Assembly (NCBI GenBank): GCA_037447605.1
Contig: CM074808.1
Location: 2,910,929 to 2,974,928 of the forward strand
Direction of reading: 5' to 3'
Length of the DNA: 64,000 bases
Source: Zygnema circumcarinatum
Taxonomy: Eukaryota > Streptophyta > Zygnematophyceae > Zygnematales > Zygnemataceae
Below the pieces are notes generated by a model that was not told the DNA's origin, did no database searches, and saw nothing but the letters and a program-made list of their open reading frames with translations. The stretch's first letter is position 1. Each line of letters begins with the position of its first letter. The position numbers and the translations under genes were made by a program. Shown piece by piece: positions 18,556 through 31,735 of the stretch.

Positions 18556-21253
18556 ATGGATGTGCAGAGTGTGTCGGAGCTTCAAGAGAATCTCACAAAC
18601 TACAAGGAGCAACTCGAGCAGGTTCATGCCTCCACTCTACATTTCAGTTTTTTAGAAGCCGTAGGCATTTGTATTTAGTATCGTTTGTTTTCTCAATTTC
18701 GAAACTCACTTCAATAAATTTCTTTGCAGGTTAATGAATTGTTATCCGCAGACCCCGAAAATGAGGAGTATAAAGAGATGGCTAGCGGCTTGAAGGAGGT
18801 GAGCCCTGCAGTACCGGCTGAACTCGGACGCTACGGCATGCCTTCTTGCTACTATGCGAGTGGTTAACGCCGTAGCTTCATATTTTGTTGACATACCTAT
18901 AAGGTTAGTAAAGTCTCTTGAGTCAAACTCTTAGGTCACATGTGCATGGTAGGTATCGTCTTATCCAGATACCGCATGCATATGAATGTGAGGAGAAGAC
19001 GTTGGTCTCTGCCTAAAGGAACACCATGTGATCCAAACAGGGCAGCAGGCTTGAGCTGTTTGCGACACGGGCTGCTGTGATCTTATGTGCCAGAGGTGAG
19101 GACCCTTTTCGGTACCTCTGCGCCCGTCTGGGTCTCACTCTAGAGAAAGGAACAATGAAGAGGAGGAAATAGGTACTCTTCCGGTTTAAGGGCGCACTTT
19201 GGTGAACTTTGGTGACACCTTATTGTCATTTGGGGGTCACGTCGCAGGTCATTGAATTGACTGAGGATCTCCTGAACACTGCAAGGCAAAATGAAAATCC
19301 CTCTGCACCATCTTCTACTTCGTCTTTGCAACAAACATCAGAAGGTCAGCAGGTTTCGTCATTTGGGTTACCTCCAGTTAACTTCGTGGCCTCACAGTCA
19401 AATTCTGCTACAGCGGCAAATACCGAGGTAAGTATTCACTGATCATTTACCTCTCTTTGGGTTTGATTAAAGTTAGTCAGGACTTTACTGCATTCTTCTA
19501 CAGTATAATTGTTCCTCGTTTCCTTGTAGTTGCGAAATTCCCTGGATTACCACCATCGTACTACCTAGTTAGGCAGGAGAAATCATGCACAGGCCGTTCA
19601 GTTGATGAGTGTCACATAGCAATTTGCAGTCTGGTATTTGATGCAGAGGAGAAAGCTCATAGTTTGAACTGACTTTCTGTCGTGTCATACGTGCAGGGCG
19701 TAAGTGGCGGAGGGAAATTGGCGGATAGGCTGCCAGTCGGAACTAGGGTGCGAGCAATTTGGAGTGAAGATGGAGAATGGTAAACGGACTGCCCAATTCA
19801 GTTATTTGTTTTTGTAGTTGTTTTCATGGTTTAGGGAATGGAACTGCCCATCAACATTGAACAATTGCATTATCATCCGCACTGTGTTTGTGAATGCAGG
19901 CAGTTCTCTCTGGCTTTCTTTTACTGAGATCTTTTACAGATTAAGCAGTGCGATTCCTCATCTCGATTTGGCATCTTTGCCGTCATCGATTGCGATTTTT
20001 TTCTCTAATTGAGAGCCTGTTTCCTCTGTTAAACGTGATGTCAGGTATGACGGTGTTATAGATGCTATTACTCCTGGTGGGTATCAGGTCACATATGTTG
20101 GATGGGGCAACGCAGAGGAGGTATGTCTCTGATGAATGCTTGAAGTGGAATTCAACTGAAATCCGAGCTAGTTATGAGGTTCCTAGTTTGCTCATGATTT
20201 TTTTTGTTCGTAAGTGCTGTGTTCTGGTTGAAGCTAGAATTTTCTGATTGCTATGAGAGGGTTCAACTTGTAACTCGACATTGGTTGTTCACGTCAAATT
20301 CTCGATTGCAGGTTGAACCAGCTAATATTCGACCAGTTGTTGAGGAACACGAAGAGGAACAGGAACAGGTAGAGATAGAAGAGGAGGGAGAAAAGGATCA
20401 TGATGCTCTAGCTGCTGCTGAACTGGAAGCTGAAGCTGCACGACAAGCAATCAAGCGTAAGCTTGTCGAAGCTGCACACCTTGAATTGATACCTCGGGAT
20501 CTGCCCGCAAAATTACGGATAAACCCGGACGATTCTGAGGATGTGGTGAGTGATCATATTATCAGAAAAATCCTTCAGTTGCTTGTTTTGCTTAGTCCTT
20601 TTCTTCTGCTGCACAGCAATGATAAGTTATCAGTTTGCTGTCCGTTGCTGAGTATCTGCAACTTGATCACTCTCGTGAAACTGATCACTCTCGTGTGCCC
20701 ACAGTTGCGAATGTTTTTTTTTCTTGTCTCTCCCGATACAGCTAGCTATGCTGAGGTTTCCTCAACTGCTGACTGGTTGTCATAATGCTATGCTTTATGT
20801 GCGTAGAAAAGTGCAAAGCGGAAGAAAATACACTCATTCAAGTCCAAACAAAGGCTTGAGGTGATGGAGGTTGCCCAGAACCAGAAGCAGCATGCATGGC
20901 AGCAGTTCCAGACCAAAGGGAAGCAGAAGAAGGTGAGAAAGTGTTAGTGACTCCTTGGGCTGCCACGAAGTTTGAGATTGGTCCAAGTAGGTGGACAGAA
21001 GGTGGCCTTCCTCTTCCTCTATAAAATTATAGCAAGCCGCTCTCTCTCAGGCCTGGCCTGTCACACTAATTCTTTTTTTGGTTTTTGGCAGGTCGGTTTC
21101 TTCACGGGGAGAAAGAAAGAAAGCATTTTCAAGTCGCCGGAGGACATTAAGGGGAAAGTGGGGGTCACGGGCAGCGGCCACGGGATGACAGAATTCCAAA
21201 GACGAGAGAAATATGTCCCTGCGAAAGGCTCGGGTGAAGAGGGAGACGAGTAA
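18556..21253 (+). CDS. SPF30: SPF30/SMNDC1 Tudor-domain splicing factor
   Basis: Eight exons join in frame into 331 residues: 18556-18621, 18730-18798, 19248-19427, 19697-19779, 20045-20120, 20312-20545, 20807-20932 and 21092-21253. The N-terminal helix region (LQENLTNYKEQLEQVNELL, then VIELTEDLLNTARQNE) matches plant SPF30. The Tudor domain (about 119-168) reads PVGTRVRAIWSEDGEWYDG, then YQVTYVGWGNAEEV. An acidic stretch follows, then LPAKLRINPDDSEDV, a basic KRKKIHSFKSKQR, and the conserved tail VGFFTGRKKESIFKSPED. SPF30 is a spliceosome assembly factor of the U4/U6.U5 pathway whose Tudor domain binds dimethyl-arginine tails. The start chosen is the Met before DVQSVSELQ; an in-frame upstream Met at 18478 gives a less plausible hydrophobic start. 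Confidence 0.93.
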
Positions 21254-24200
21254 AAAATTGCTTGTTCATGTAAAGTCACAGGCGGGTCCAAGAACACAAA
21301 TAATGTGGATGAGTGATTCCTTGTAGTACCCCTCTTGATTCAGTCCTTAGAACATGCGCTGAGGTCAAAAGTCATCAGTTCTTGGCGTTTTTTGGCAGAA
21401 GGTTATCTCCGTGAACATGTTGGAGGCAGTTCTTGGAGGCTGTAGCCCCTCCTGCTCACTTTTGACCGAAAGTAACATCGGCAGTCAAGCTCTGCCTATC
21501 TCCAGTACGTGGTTCGTGCTCCATTTTCTTTTTTTGTCCGCCATGGATTGGTCAGTAGCGAACCTCGGAAGGCGCTTGTCCTTGGATCTGTCGTCACGCA
21601 CGTGATGAGCAAGTTCTAAATGTGTGTGCGGCTTGTGAAGCCAAAGGGCCGCCTTGTGACACTGCTTTTTCATGCTTCCTCTTCCTTTCTTCTTTTTCAT
21701 GGCGTACACACGTCAATGTTGCTTTTGTGTTCAAACGGTCGTACCAATACAGTGAAGGCGCGGAAGGGTCAGCTAAGACATTCTGAATGAAAGAAGACCA
21801 AACAATCCTCTTTCCATGGCAGCTTCTCCATATCACATCGTTCACATGAAGAAAGCATGCACATCTCACACAAGACAGACTGGAGACTACAAAAGCGAAT
21901 GGGTCTTGAATGTAAAGAGGCGAATGCACTGAATGCAAGTGAGGAAACGGATCGGTCAACAAGCTGCACCAAACTTAGTTGCAGCATGAATCCCAATACC
22001 TTCTAGCATCCAGCATCATCCGCATTTCCTAGAGTTTGAGTGACTTAAGGTTAGGATGGCCTTCCGACAAACAGGCGCAATCTCTCCTTCGCGTCTTCCA
22101 AGACCTCACGAACGAAGTCGGCATCGGCAACTGGCCTCGTTTTCCCGCCCCTGTGAGACCTATTTCTCTGTACGTTTCGATCGAGCACAGGCCGCCTTGC
22201 AGCCCCGCCATCCATTCTCTGGCGCTTCGTCAGACGGTTTCTGCCGCCGCCCTCCAAGCCTTCCACGCTAGGCGCAGGGAGCGGCGTGAAGGCCTGCTCG
22301 CCTGCTGCGGCTGCTCTCGCATTCATGACTCCTCCGTTGGCCTGCACCCATTGGCGGGAATCAGGAGAAGCTCTACAATTCTGCATAGCTGAATTGATTG
22401 GGACCCGTCAGAACAATCCTGCACACTTGCATGAATAAAGATATGAAGGGGATGACACAAGTCTGCCTATTGCAAAGAAAGTAGGAACGAATGTTTACAG
22501 ATACATCACGGCACACCGCCTCGTAATGTTTCTCGTACAATGATTGATTAGGGACGAGGAAAAAAATTGGGAAGGGGAGGAATAAGAGAAAAAAGAGCCA
22601 AAAAAGTACACGTGCTTTGACATGCAAATAAAAGAGACGCCAATAGCTGTAAAATCACCGCGCCCTCCTCGACAGTCAAACACTGCGCATGGACGTCAAC
22701 GCCATTGCGCACACGCTCAATTCAAGTTCCTTCGGACTCTACCGAGAGCTGGTGGCGCCCTCCGGAGCTATAGCTTTGCTGTTGGAAAAGCTTCATAACG
22801 ACAGAATTAGGAAAATTCAAAGAAATTGCATTCATCCTCCCCGCTTCAGATTATGGCCATCACATCACTCGTATACTCTTTATAAGATAAAAGCTAACCA
22901 CCATCGCTGGCTGTTCCGCCATTTAGGAGGTGCAGACGCAATTACATTGAACATATTAAGTAAATGGACTTCCCTTTTAAAGAAACAATCCGAATTCATT
23001 CTCCCGAGCAGCAGGGAGGGCATCGAAAAGAAAAAGTCTCGATGAGAGTTACGACCTGAGAGATGACCTCCTCGCTGTCACTCATTGGAAAATCCCTGTC
23101 CGCTTTGCTCCCTATACAGTGCGAAGCACCGGCATCCTGCGCCCTGCAAGAACATGGGAACCGCGAAGAATTGAAATATTACACATCTTGACATAACAGA
23201 GAGATGCAATGCAAAAGAACTTCATATGGCTGAACATAATAAAAAAAAAAGAATGTACCATTCTTGTGCAACCATCTGTAAGAACAGGTCCGAGTCCGTC
23301 GAAACGTCGGTATTTCCTTGCTCCAGACCTGGTTTTTTCTCACTGGAATTAGATAAAACAGACTCAGAAACGCCGACGACTTCTGGAACCAAGCACTGCA
23401 GGCTGCTGCGCCTTCACATTTCCCTTCGCCTTTCCCTTTCCCTAAATACGTTCTCTGTTTATCCCAGTAATCCGAACCAGAGATATCATGACAGTTTGCT
23501 CGTTTGCATGCGCTCTGTTTCTATGAATGGCTCAATGCAGAACACGAACAATCTCTCCTCCGGTCAGGCTCTTAGAAAATGTCTTAATGTCCCCTGCGAC
23601 GCAGTTCCCATATTGCGACAGAATGCGAAAGGGTGCGACTTCAAAATCCCCATAGTGCGACTCTCGTGCGACAAACCGCTAAATTTGAGTACGGGCGCCG
23701 TACTTTGTTATTTGAAAATTCCAAGCGGCAAACCGGGTTTGCCGCGACGAACCGTGACGCATGATGCCGTCACGCGGAGGGCCACCCTCCAGGCAGCATC
23801 AGCAGCCCATGCGCTGGCTTTCAGAAATTATCAAAAAAATAAAAGAAACCTCTTGCAGTCGCCACATGTCTGCATGCGCAGCCATGGCCGGCGGTCTGTG
23901 GTCTGCATATCTCGGCAAAAGCGTGCAGCGCCTGCTCATGGATTAATCGACCGCCTGGCGGCTGACACGTTCCAGCGAGGGCCGCCATCACATCATATCT
24001 AATCACATCACATCAGTTTGCGATTTTCGATGAGAGAAAAAGTCGAGTTGGCAACAGTCGATGCTGCTAAAGTGGAAATCCATGGTGGATTGCGAGCATG
24101 CGCTCTGCCGGGCAGCTTCCTCTCTCTGCCTCTTCCGTGCAGATATGCCAAGTGGCAGGCCATGCCGCGTTTGCTTTTCGGGAACATAGAGGAAGAAAGC

Positions 24201-24675
24201 GTGGCAAGCATGGCTGGCTTCGCTTCGGGAATCCATGTCGGAAGATCAAGCAGCAAGGGACACCTGGCATGTGGAAGCAGATTGACCGCAGCCATGACAG
24301 AAGATCAAAGGGAGAAGGCTGAGCCCTTCTTTGAAGGCTCAAGCTGGTCAATGCGAGAGCGGCGGGGTTGGAAGCGAGAGATCGTGCTGCTTGTGTTCCT
24401 TGCAGAGTTTGGAAGATTGGCGGCAGAAAGCTTGTCACAAGGGTCATTTGAGCTTCTGTGATCAGTGTTTTTAAGGCTCTGCATTTACGGGCCGTACAAG
24501 GTAACTGCCAAGGAATTTCTCATTGTCGCAGGAGAGTTAGGCCAAAAATCTCTGTAGCAGTTGTTTTTTTGTCTGCGTCTTGGCTCCTTTGAGACTTATG
24601 AAAGCGCGAAAGGTCTATCAGGCAAAAAAAGTACAGCCAGTTTCCAGGAATACGCCGCACTTGGGCGAGGTGTAG
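21254..24675. other. Unresolved region with possible minus-strand exons
   Basis: No complete gene could be built here. Two minus-strand stretches look coding. The first is 22051-22342, preceded by a good acceptor and ending in an open helical tail (DFVREVLEDAKERLRLFVGR) with stop. The second is 23273-23395, open between an acceptor and a donor (CLVPEVVGVSESVLSNSSEK). A third open piece at 23056-23143 contains MSDSEEVISQ but does not keep phase with the others. No domain is recognised. Confidence 0.3.
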
Positions 24676-26604
24676 ATGGCGCAGTCTTCCAACATACCAA
24701 CTGTGTCGCCCGAGCCTTCCAGAGTTTCTCGACCAGACGATCGAAGACCTGCGGTAAACGCACCTCTTGCAACTGCTGATCACTGCAATTTAACCGCAGG
24801 TACTTCTCGGACAGCGTTATCTGCGCCTTGCCACCGACCCATGAAGGAATTTCATCCGTATTGCAGAAGTTGTGGGGAGTACAATGGAGGCAACCAGAAT
24901 CTGAATCGAGAGAGGAGCCTAAAGAGAGCTTTCGTCCATAAAACAGACATTACTGAAGGATGGTCAGTAAGCTGCCGTTGCTATACAAGACAGAAAACTG
25001 CTCTATCCCATAGTCTGCAACAGAAGAATTCTCAAACACATCGAGTCTGTGGGCGCTCTATGGGTGGGGCACTCACAATTCATCCTCCTAACGGCATTGA
25101 GGGAGATTGCTCAGGTCCAGCGCCTTTGGAGAATTCAGAATTAGGCGCCTTTGAATGTCTTCCAAAGAAGGAAAGGTGTCACAAGTGTACTTCCTCTGGG
25201 CTTGGCGATGTTCATCAGCAAAGAGGCAGACGGAGCAACGCAAGTTGTCAGAATTTTAACAGGGAAAAAAAAGCTACACACGAAGCCCATTCAAGGACGG
25301 GAACCATACTGAATGCTGAAGTCAAGCCTACCGTAACACTTTCAGAACTGAAGGAGTTTGTGGACACGGTAGTTCTAGATTCCTTGTCAGGCACTTGGGC
25401 TCGTGATTTAACCCAACGCCTCAAGGAGAGTGGCTGCCAAGGAGCTCAGTCTGTAGATGGTTCTCCTGCACTTAAAGCGATGCTGGCTGGTACACGAAAG
25501 GGAGGCGACAGACCAGCCATCACGACTCAAAATCTTCAACAGTCTTCACTCGAGATGCGATCGAACGGAAACCTGACAGATGAATTCGTGGAATTTGAGT
25601 CACCAGGATGTCCGCAAAAGCAGAGCTCTGGCGATGCATTTCCAGGGGACACACACCATCAATTTTTGCGCTCAGAAATTAAAGAAGGTTCAATTCCATT
25701 GAATGTGTCAGGGAGGAAGCGTGACCTTTCCTCAGTTGAGGGCACACATGCTGAAGTTTCTTGCAAGCGAACCTCCGCCTTTACGGAAAGTTTTCAAGAC
25801 AGTAGCGTTGACCTCTGCAGTCCTCCTCATCCTTCAACGGCTGCACCGTGCGTAAACTCGACGGTCCCATTCCATTTTGGAGGAAAATCGGAGCATTTAG
25901 TTACAGACGAGCATTTTGCTGAACTGATAGCAAATGCTTTTAATGGTTGCTACGGTTACCCGGCTCAAGGATTCATGCAGGAGGATGAAGGTAGAGATGA
26001 AACATTTTTGTCAGTAATTGAAAGTAGTAGTTGGCGGCCAAAAGAGACTGTAATTGACAAGCCTGTTTGTTCGTCAAATTCTGAAGTTGAATTCGAACCG
26101 GAAACGACTGTTTTTCAGAAGGAGCCTTCTTCTAGCTCTCTGCTGACCGAAGTAGTAGACGGAGCGGATTTGGAGTATGAAAAGGCTACCAAGGAATTTC
26201 TAAGCCTGCTTGAGACTACGGAGGGAGCACACGCCAAAAGTGCGGCTTGTCCGGACCGACAAACCAGCCCACTCCTTCAACAAAACCCGTCTGTACACAA
26301 TGATGAGTTGGATCCTGGGGTTATTAGAAAGCCAACGAGGTCAAGATTCATAGCAGTGTCTATGTATGTCAGAGATCAGCGTGTCAAACAAGATGGTGTG
26401 GTCCTAAGTGCAGGGCAAGCTATTGATGAAGCACTTGTATCATCAGAGGATGGAAATAGCAAGAAAACCAGTTATGCAGGACAAGTACATGGAAAAATGC
26501 GATCACAAATAGGAGGAAGGAATGTAGTTGTTGTTGCTGGTGACGAGAAGAACCATGTTTTTGATTCAGAAGCAAACAGCAAGAGCGGAAAAACTTGCAA
26601 ATGA
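24676..26604 (+). CDS. Hypothetical 642-residue protein, intronless frame
   Basis: An open frame of 642 residues, too long to be chance at this base composition. I recognise no domain. The N-terminal third has scattered Cys and His, such as YCRSCGEYNGGNQ and CHKCTSSGLGDV. The middle and C-terminal parts are acidic and Ser-rich. Short segments look helical (LSELKEFVDTVVLDSLSGTW; EHFAELIANAFNGCYG; YEKATKEFLSLLETTEG). There is no signal peptide or membrane span. The reading frame may continue by splicing near its end, where AAATGAAG follows the last codons. The start is the first in-frame Met. Confidence 0.55.
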   Translation: MAQSSNIPTVSPEPSRVSRPDDRRPAVNAPLATADHCNLTAGTSRTALSAPCHRPMKEFHPYCRSCGEYNGGNQNLNRERSLKRAFVHKTDITEGWSVSCRCYTRQKTALSHSLQQKNSQTHRVCGRSMGGALTIHPPNGIEGDCSGPAPLENSELGAFECLPKKERCHKCTSSGLGDVHQQRGRRSNASCQNFNREKKATHEAHSRTGTILNAEVKPTVTLSELKEFVDTVVLDSLSGTWARDLTQRLKESGCQGAQSVDGSPALKAMLAGTRKGGDRPAITTQNLQQSSLEMRSNGNLTDEFVEFESPGCPQKQSSGDAFPGDTHHQFLRSEIKEGSIPLNVSGRKRDLSSVEGTHAEVSCKRTSAFTESFQDSSVDLCSPPHPSTAAPCVNSTVPFHFGGKSEHLVTDEHFAELIANAFNGCYGYPAQGFMQEDEGRDETFLSVIESSSWRPKETVIDKPVCSSNSEVEFEPETTVFQKEPSSSSLLTEVVDGADLEYEKATKEFLSLLETTEGAHAKSAACPDRQTSPLLQQNPSVHNDELDPGVIRKPTRSRFIAVSMYVRDQRVKQDGVVLSAGQAIDEALVSSEDGNSKKTSYAGQVHGKMRSQIGGRNVVVVAGDEKNHVFDSEANSKSGKTCK

Positions 26605-27896
26605 AGTCGGTAATGCCGGAGGAGGATGCTCTAAAGCTCTTAGCGGAAACGCTGAAAATTTTCTCAGAAAACAGCTGTCTACTATGATCTTCACCGACCA
26701 GCTTTGAAAACTATTGGGATTCAATCCTTGAGGCCAGAATTTCCAACCGAGACCCCCACTGTGTGTTTGGAGGTCGTAGGGTGTTGCAGGACCCACAGAA
26801 CTGTAGATGGATCTCGAGCGGATGTTTCGAGCTGTCTGTTTCTTGCTTTTCAAGAATAAATTTCTGCTTTACTTGTTGTGAGGCTTTTGTATCATGTGAA
26901 TGTAGGATAAAGCAGCCAGTCATGGTGCATCTCTGCAAAGACTGGCCTGAGGTGTATGGCTGAGTCGAACCTTCGGAGAAGGACCACAATCTCGTGATAT
27001 ATGAGCATGCTCATTTGCTCATTTTCTCATTGTAAATTGTCCCCAGTGCAATGACACAGACCCCTTGCAGCAGAGGCCTAAATCATAACATTTTAGAACC
27101 AATGTCCTCCCACCCAATGACCTTATTTTTTTTAACCTAAAACTGAATCGCGGAATGTGTCATCCGCCGATTTCCTAAGCATTGCACTTCACTATACGTT
27201 TTTTCCGTGCACACAGCATTGGACATTTCTGATTGGTACTGCCGAGGGGTTCCTAGGTGTCAAAACGAGGGCAAACAACACTCACCCGCCTCCCCCCTTC
27301 CACGACAAAACAAGACGGCCAGCCAACAAAAGAATATCTAACTCAACCGCGGGAACCACAGGATTGAACCACAGGGGCAAATGCCAGCACTAAAGAGATG
27401 AGTGGGTGATGAATGCATGTGCCGGCTGCCTTAGTACAATCGTGTCGACGAGCTACACGTAAAGAACAAATGTTATTCATTGAAAAAGCTGGCACTACCA
27501 AAAAGTGCGAGTCTCCAACTCGCCATGCTACTTCCTCATATCATCTTCGCCGGCCCGGCCACCCTACCCTAGCACCTGCCTCGCCAGCTGAACCCTCCTT
27601 TATGTGAATGGGGTTAAGGGTTCATGGCATGCATCATGATATCCTGGTGGCCACGGACACAACCACTTACAGATCAGCTTATAGAGCATATTGCCTTAAA
27701 AGAAATTGTATGAACCGGGTACACTGTCGCCATATGACACAAGGTAACCTCCCGCTGGCTTAGCCTTCTGTAAAAGGTCTGCCTCATGCCCAGGCAGTTC
27801 CAGTTCCGTTTCCCGTTCCAAAGATTTACACAAACAACTGTAAAGAGAAACCGCGGTGTAGATGGGGTTGTGGCTAGTATTGCAAGGGGAGCCACT
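26605..27896. other. Convergent intergenic region
   Basis: This lies between the 3' ends of the unknown 642-residue gene and the GPT gene. No coding exon, RNA gene or repeat of note was seen. Confidence 0.5.
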
Positions 27897-30800
27897 TTAC
27901 GCCGTCTTCAACTTCTTCTTCTGCGCTTCCTGAGCCTGCAGTCACACATCACCCGTAACACCAAGTCAGTGATACAACAAAGAGCAGCACTTGAGTGCCA
28001 CAAACGTCAAAAGTCTAGACTGTTCCATGTGAACCTATCCATCAGCAGCCGGTGAACATTCGGAACTCATTGACTGCCGTATCCAGTGTACTGCCAGCTT
28101 TACAATAGACAATCCGAGGGCACTCCTAAAAGAATAACACGTATCTCGTCTTTATTCTAAAAACGACATAGCTGCTGGTCATAGGAATCAAATGCTGATT
28201 ACTACTGAAGGCATGACGAGTTCATGACAATGCCGTCAACACTAACAAATTCGATGTTCAGCCTCCGAAACATTACAATAAAAACTCACTAAATCGGTAA
28301 CTTGCAAGAACAGCATTAACGGCGCTCAAAGGAGTCAACCAACCTGAGAGTAAAGGAATGTTCCAAAGATGGCGATTGCAGCTCCCACAGCATTGATCGG
28401 CCTAACAGGTGTCTTAAAGATGATGATGGAAGCCACAATGACAGTCACTCGCTTCATTGTATTTCCAATACTGAATGTCAAAGGTGAGATTTGGTCCAAA
28501 GACATGTAGGAGACTTGATTGTAGAGGTGATAAAACACACTCTGAGCAGCAACCCACCTGTAAACACAAGGTCGGATTGCAACTGTCAAAGGATGGACTA
28601 AATTTCACAACTCTGTCAAATTCACAATATACATTTCTATGTAACATCTGACTAGTTTCAAATACATCTGCAAATAGCCCCTGTAGCAAAAATAAATGAC
28701 TGCCACATAACAGGCGCCCCATTTTCTCTTTCTTCGAGCAAATGTCAACCCTCACCATGCAAGACTTACCAATAATCGAATTCACGTATACGACTGACTG
28801 GTAATTAAAAATCATCACTGGGAATGTGACGACTATTCAGGGATAGGGTAACAAAGGTGCCAGTATCAGCGTACCCTTCTCATACATTCAAAAATTTGAG
28901 TTGAATTAATGAAACCAAAACTTAACAAGCAAGACAACTCTAATGATTAAGCAAACAAAAATGAAACTGATGCTTTTGGACTGCTTCTCATGGCTGCAGA
29001 CAAGTTTCATGCGAAAAAATCAATCTAAAACAACATCGTTAGCCATCAGATATGATGAAAAGTTGAGAGAACTGACTTACCAAACAAACTGTGGGCCAAC
29101 ATCCGCAATGGCTTTATCCCATCCGGCAGCCCAAAGGGAAGGGCCTTCAGCAACGAAAGCGAAAGGAGTGAGAAGAATTAAGGAGAAGATTGAGAGACAT
29201 GCGTAATAATTGAGACCGCCAACTTTTGTTCCAGTGCTCATTCCCTTCTTTGAGAAAATGTTCCGGAAGACGAAAGCCAAGTTGGAGATCATTGCCCCCA
29301 TGAAACCTGTTCAAGAGTGACAATGTAAGGAGAGTTAGCCATCAAACCTTACCCTCTAAAGTTAAACTGTGCGTGGAACATCTAATGGATATAGATCTAG
29401 GCCAAGGGACAGGGGGAAACGATACTCAGCCTATCACATACAGCCTTCTATTCTATACAAAAAGAGAATCGACAAAATCTAACAGTGCTGCCAATCGCTA
29501 TCACAGATTCGCTAAAAGGCTATTATCAAGATGAAGAAAATCTAACCTGTCATGTTGAAGTTCAGTTCAGTGGCAGCTGCCAGAGCACATCCACCCACAA
29601 CTGGCAGAAGTGAAAGGTAGACCGGCAGCGAGTAGGCCTCCCCCATCAAACTCTGAACAACGACACTGAATGCGGGCTCTGAACTCTTGATGATATGTGT
29701 AAAGGAAACGGCAACTTTTGACATACTGACCGTTGCTGCAACATGCCCAATGGTGTGAGCAAGGGCCACCTGCAACATTACAAGCACTGAAATAAGAAAA
29801 AAAAAATGGGGGAAAAGGCAAAACTGCACTTCCGTACCTATTCGAATTTAAAAGGCACGTGCCAAGTAGATTTAGTCGATCCAGACACGCAGGGCCAACG
29901 GAAAAAAGAAGAAAGAAGTTTCCGCAGATCCCAAAAACAAATTTGTTGAAAGGAAAATCTCGCCACGCTGAGTGAAAGAAGACGATCGGCATTCAATACT
30001 ACAAGGTTAGGCATTTAAAAAAACAAAGATGGACCATAATGGCCTCATCCAATCTTTCCTCAACCTCCTGATCCGAAACGATAGAAACTGAGGCTAACGA
30101 ATCGCACAAATCTAACTGGACCATTGCCTCGAGGCCAGACTAACAGATCAGTGGCACATTGTGTCAAAACGCTTACTGGCTGCGAAAGGGATAGAAAGTG
30201 CTGAAATTTAGAAGGGGAAACCCACGCAAAACAAATGCAAGTACACATCACATGTCAATCCAAAGATTATATTCAAAACAAAAACTTCAGGGAAACAAAG
30301 TAAAGGCTGACAAAAGCAGAAAAATCAATCACATTTCATTCAGCCTGATCCTGGACAGACGTAGCCTAGATGAAGGAAAAACATCGACTTACAGGGGCGA
30401 GTGTCTTCCAGAAGGCCGCATCCGTCTTTGGCGGTTCCACGATCCGGATCCCCCAGGAGACAAACATAATCGCCACTCCAGCCGCGAGAGACAAAGTGGA
30501 AGTAAGCCACGGATACGGATACGCGTTTAACACCTTCTTGTTATAGATGTTAAAGACCACGTTAAGCGCCCACCAGACCGCAAAGTAGGCACCAATCTTG
30601 AGCTTCTTGGAAGCCTCTTCCATCGCTTCATCTGAAACAGCTCCGTCTGCTTCCGGGCTCGGAGTGAGAGACTCCGCCTGCGCCTTCGCAACCACTGCCT
30701 GAAGTGCTTCCTTTCTCACTTGGAAGCCGGATCGGACCACGTCTGCAGAGATCCGCTGGTTTCCTGCAAGGAAGGACTTTCGAGAAGCCAAACCTCCCGG

Positions 30801-30935
30801 GTGCTGACGGATCCCGCGCGGAACGAGCGTTGCTCGGACGCAAACATGGTGCGCAGACGAGCTGCTCTGCTGCTCAGTGTTGAACGCAGCAGCGAGCGCT
30901 GCAGGCTGCTGTGCGAGGCTCGCTGCGACTGCCAT
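27897..30935 (-). CDS. GPT: Plastid glucose-6-phosphate/phosphate translocator
   Basis: Five exons join in frame into 414 residues: 30393-30935, 29547-29769, 29081-29306, 28344-28557 and 27897-27935. The last 13-codon exon (AQEAQKKKLKTA) was found downstream of the donor after FLYSQ. Residues 1 to about 95 are Ala/Ser/Arg-rich and form a plastid transit peptide. The mature part starts KLKIGAYFAVWWALNVVFN and carries the family words AHTIGHVAATVSMSKVAVSF, YNQVSYMSLDQISPLTFSI and GNTMKRVTVIVASI. The paired Lys-Arg in NTMKR is the phosphate-binding pair of the family. Overall it resembles GPT more than TPT or PPT. It sits in the inner envelope membrane and exchanges glucose-6-phosphate for phosphate. 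Several hydrophobic spans are visible. Its promoter side holds four G-boxes. Confidence 0.93.
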
Positions 30936-31291
30936 GACTGCCTCCTTCTCAGTGCCTCACCTCCTCTCCCTCCCACTCCCGCCTCTCTCCCTCCCCCTCT
31001 CTCTCTCTCTCGTTCTCTCTCTCCCTCACCTTTCCTGCTAGCGCGCCGAGCCGATCGAGAGATTTGCCCCATCCGCAGCCGCTCCAAATAAAGGCCTCCC
31101 TCCGTCCAGAATATCCAACTGCCAGCTCACCCCCTAAAAATTATTCCCTTGCTCCCCGCTCCCTCCCGCCCTGAGCTGCCCGCAAATCTATTCACATTCC
31201 TGGTCCTCCCTGCCCGCCCTCACATTCCGGGTCCCTTCCCGGCCCAGATATTCCCACCGCCCGCTAATGGGCTTATCTTCAGGCGGGCACC

Positions 31292-31659
31292 CACGTGGCG
31301 CCCGGCCAATGGCCGCCCGCCGTTCAGATGCCCTTTTAAGGGAAGGTGCCCTTTTCAAAATTCGCTGCCAACCACAAAATTTTCCGTGCCGGAATAAAAA
31401 AAAATCACGAGAATAGGAACACGTGGCGAGGCGCCATTGGCGTGATGACGTTGGCAGCGACCACGAGTCACGCTCGTACACTTCCGTACATGCGCGCGCA
31501 GGGAGGGGGACAGCGCGAGGGGCGCGGGCGGCACCGACACGGACCGGCGCCGGCCGGGCGCGACACGTGGCAGGCGCCGCGCGGGTCGGCCGGTCGGCGC
31601 CACGCGTCGCAACGTCGCGCGGGGAGAGGACCGGGCACGCGTCAGGGGACTGCCACGTG
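31292..31659. promoter_or_regulatory. Four G-boxes upstream of the GPT gene
   Basis: CACGTG lies at 31292, 31420, 31564 and 31654, each followed by G or within CCACGTGGC. They are 350-720 bp upstream of the GPT start on the minus strand. A TATA-like TTTATTTGG (minus strand) lies near 31084-31092. Confidence 0.6.
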
Positions 31660-31666
31660 ACGCCCG

Positions 31667-31735
31667 CTCTAGGCGCTAGGGCTTGGGCTCTAGGCTCTAG
31701 GCTCTAGGCACTAGGGCTTGGCCTCTAGAGGCTCA
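31667..31735. repeat. GCTCTAGG short tandem repeat
   Basis: Words GGCTCTAG and GGCACTAGGGCTTGG recur five or six times head to tail, resembling a degenerate eight-base array. Confidence 0.6.

Noticed and set aside
23226-24461. Plus-strand ORFs of 258 and 147 residues
   Set aside because: No domain, no splice support, composition like non-coding DNA, and overlapped by equally long minus-strand frames.
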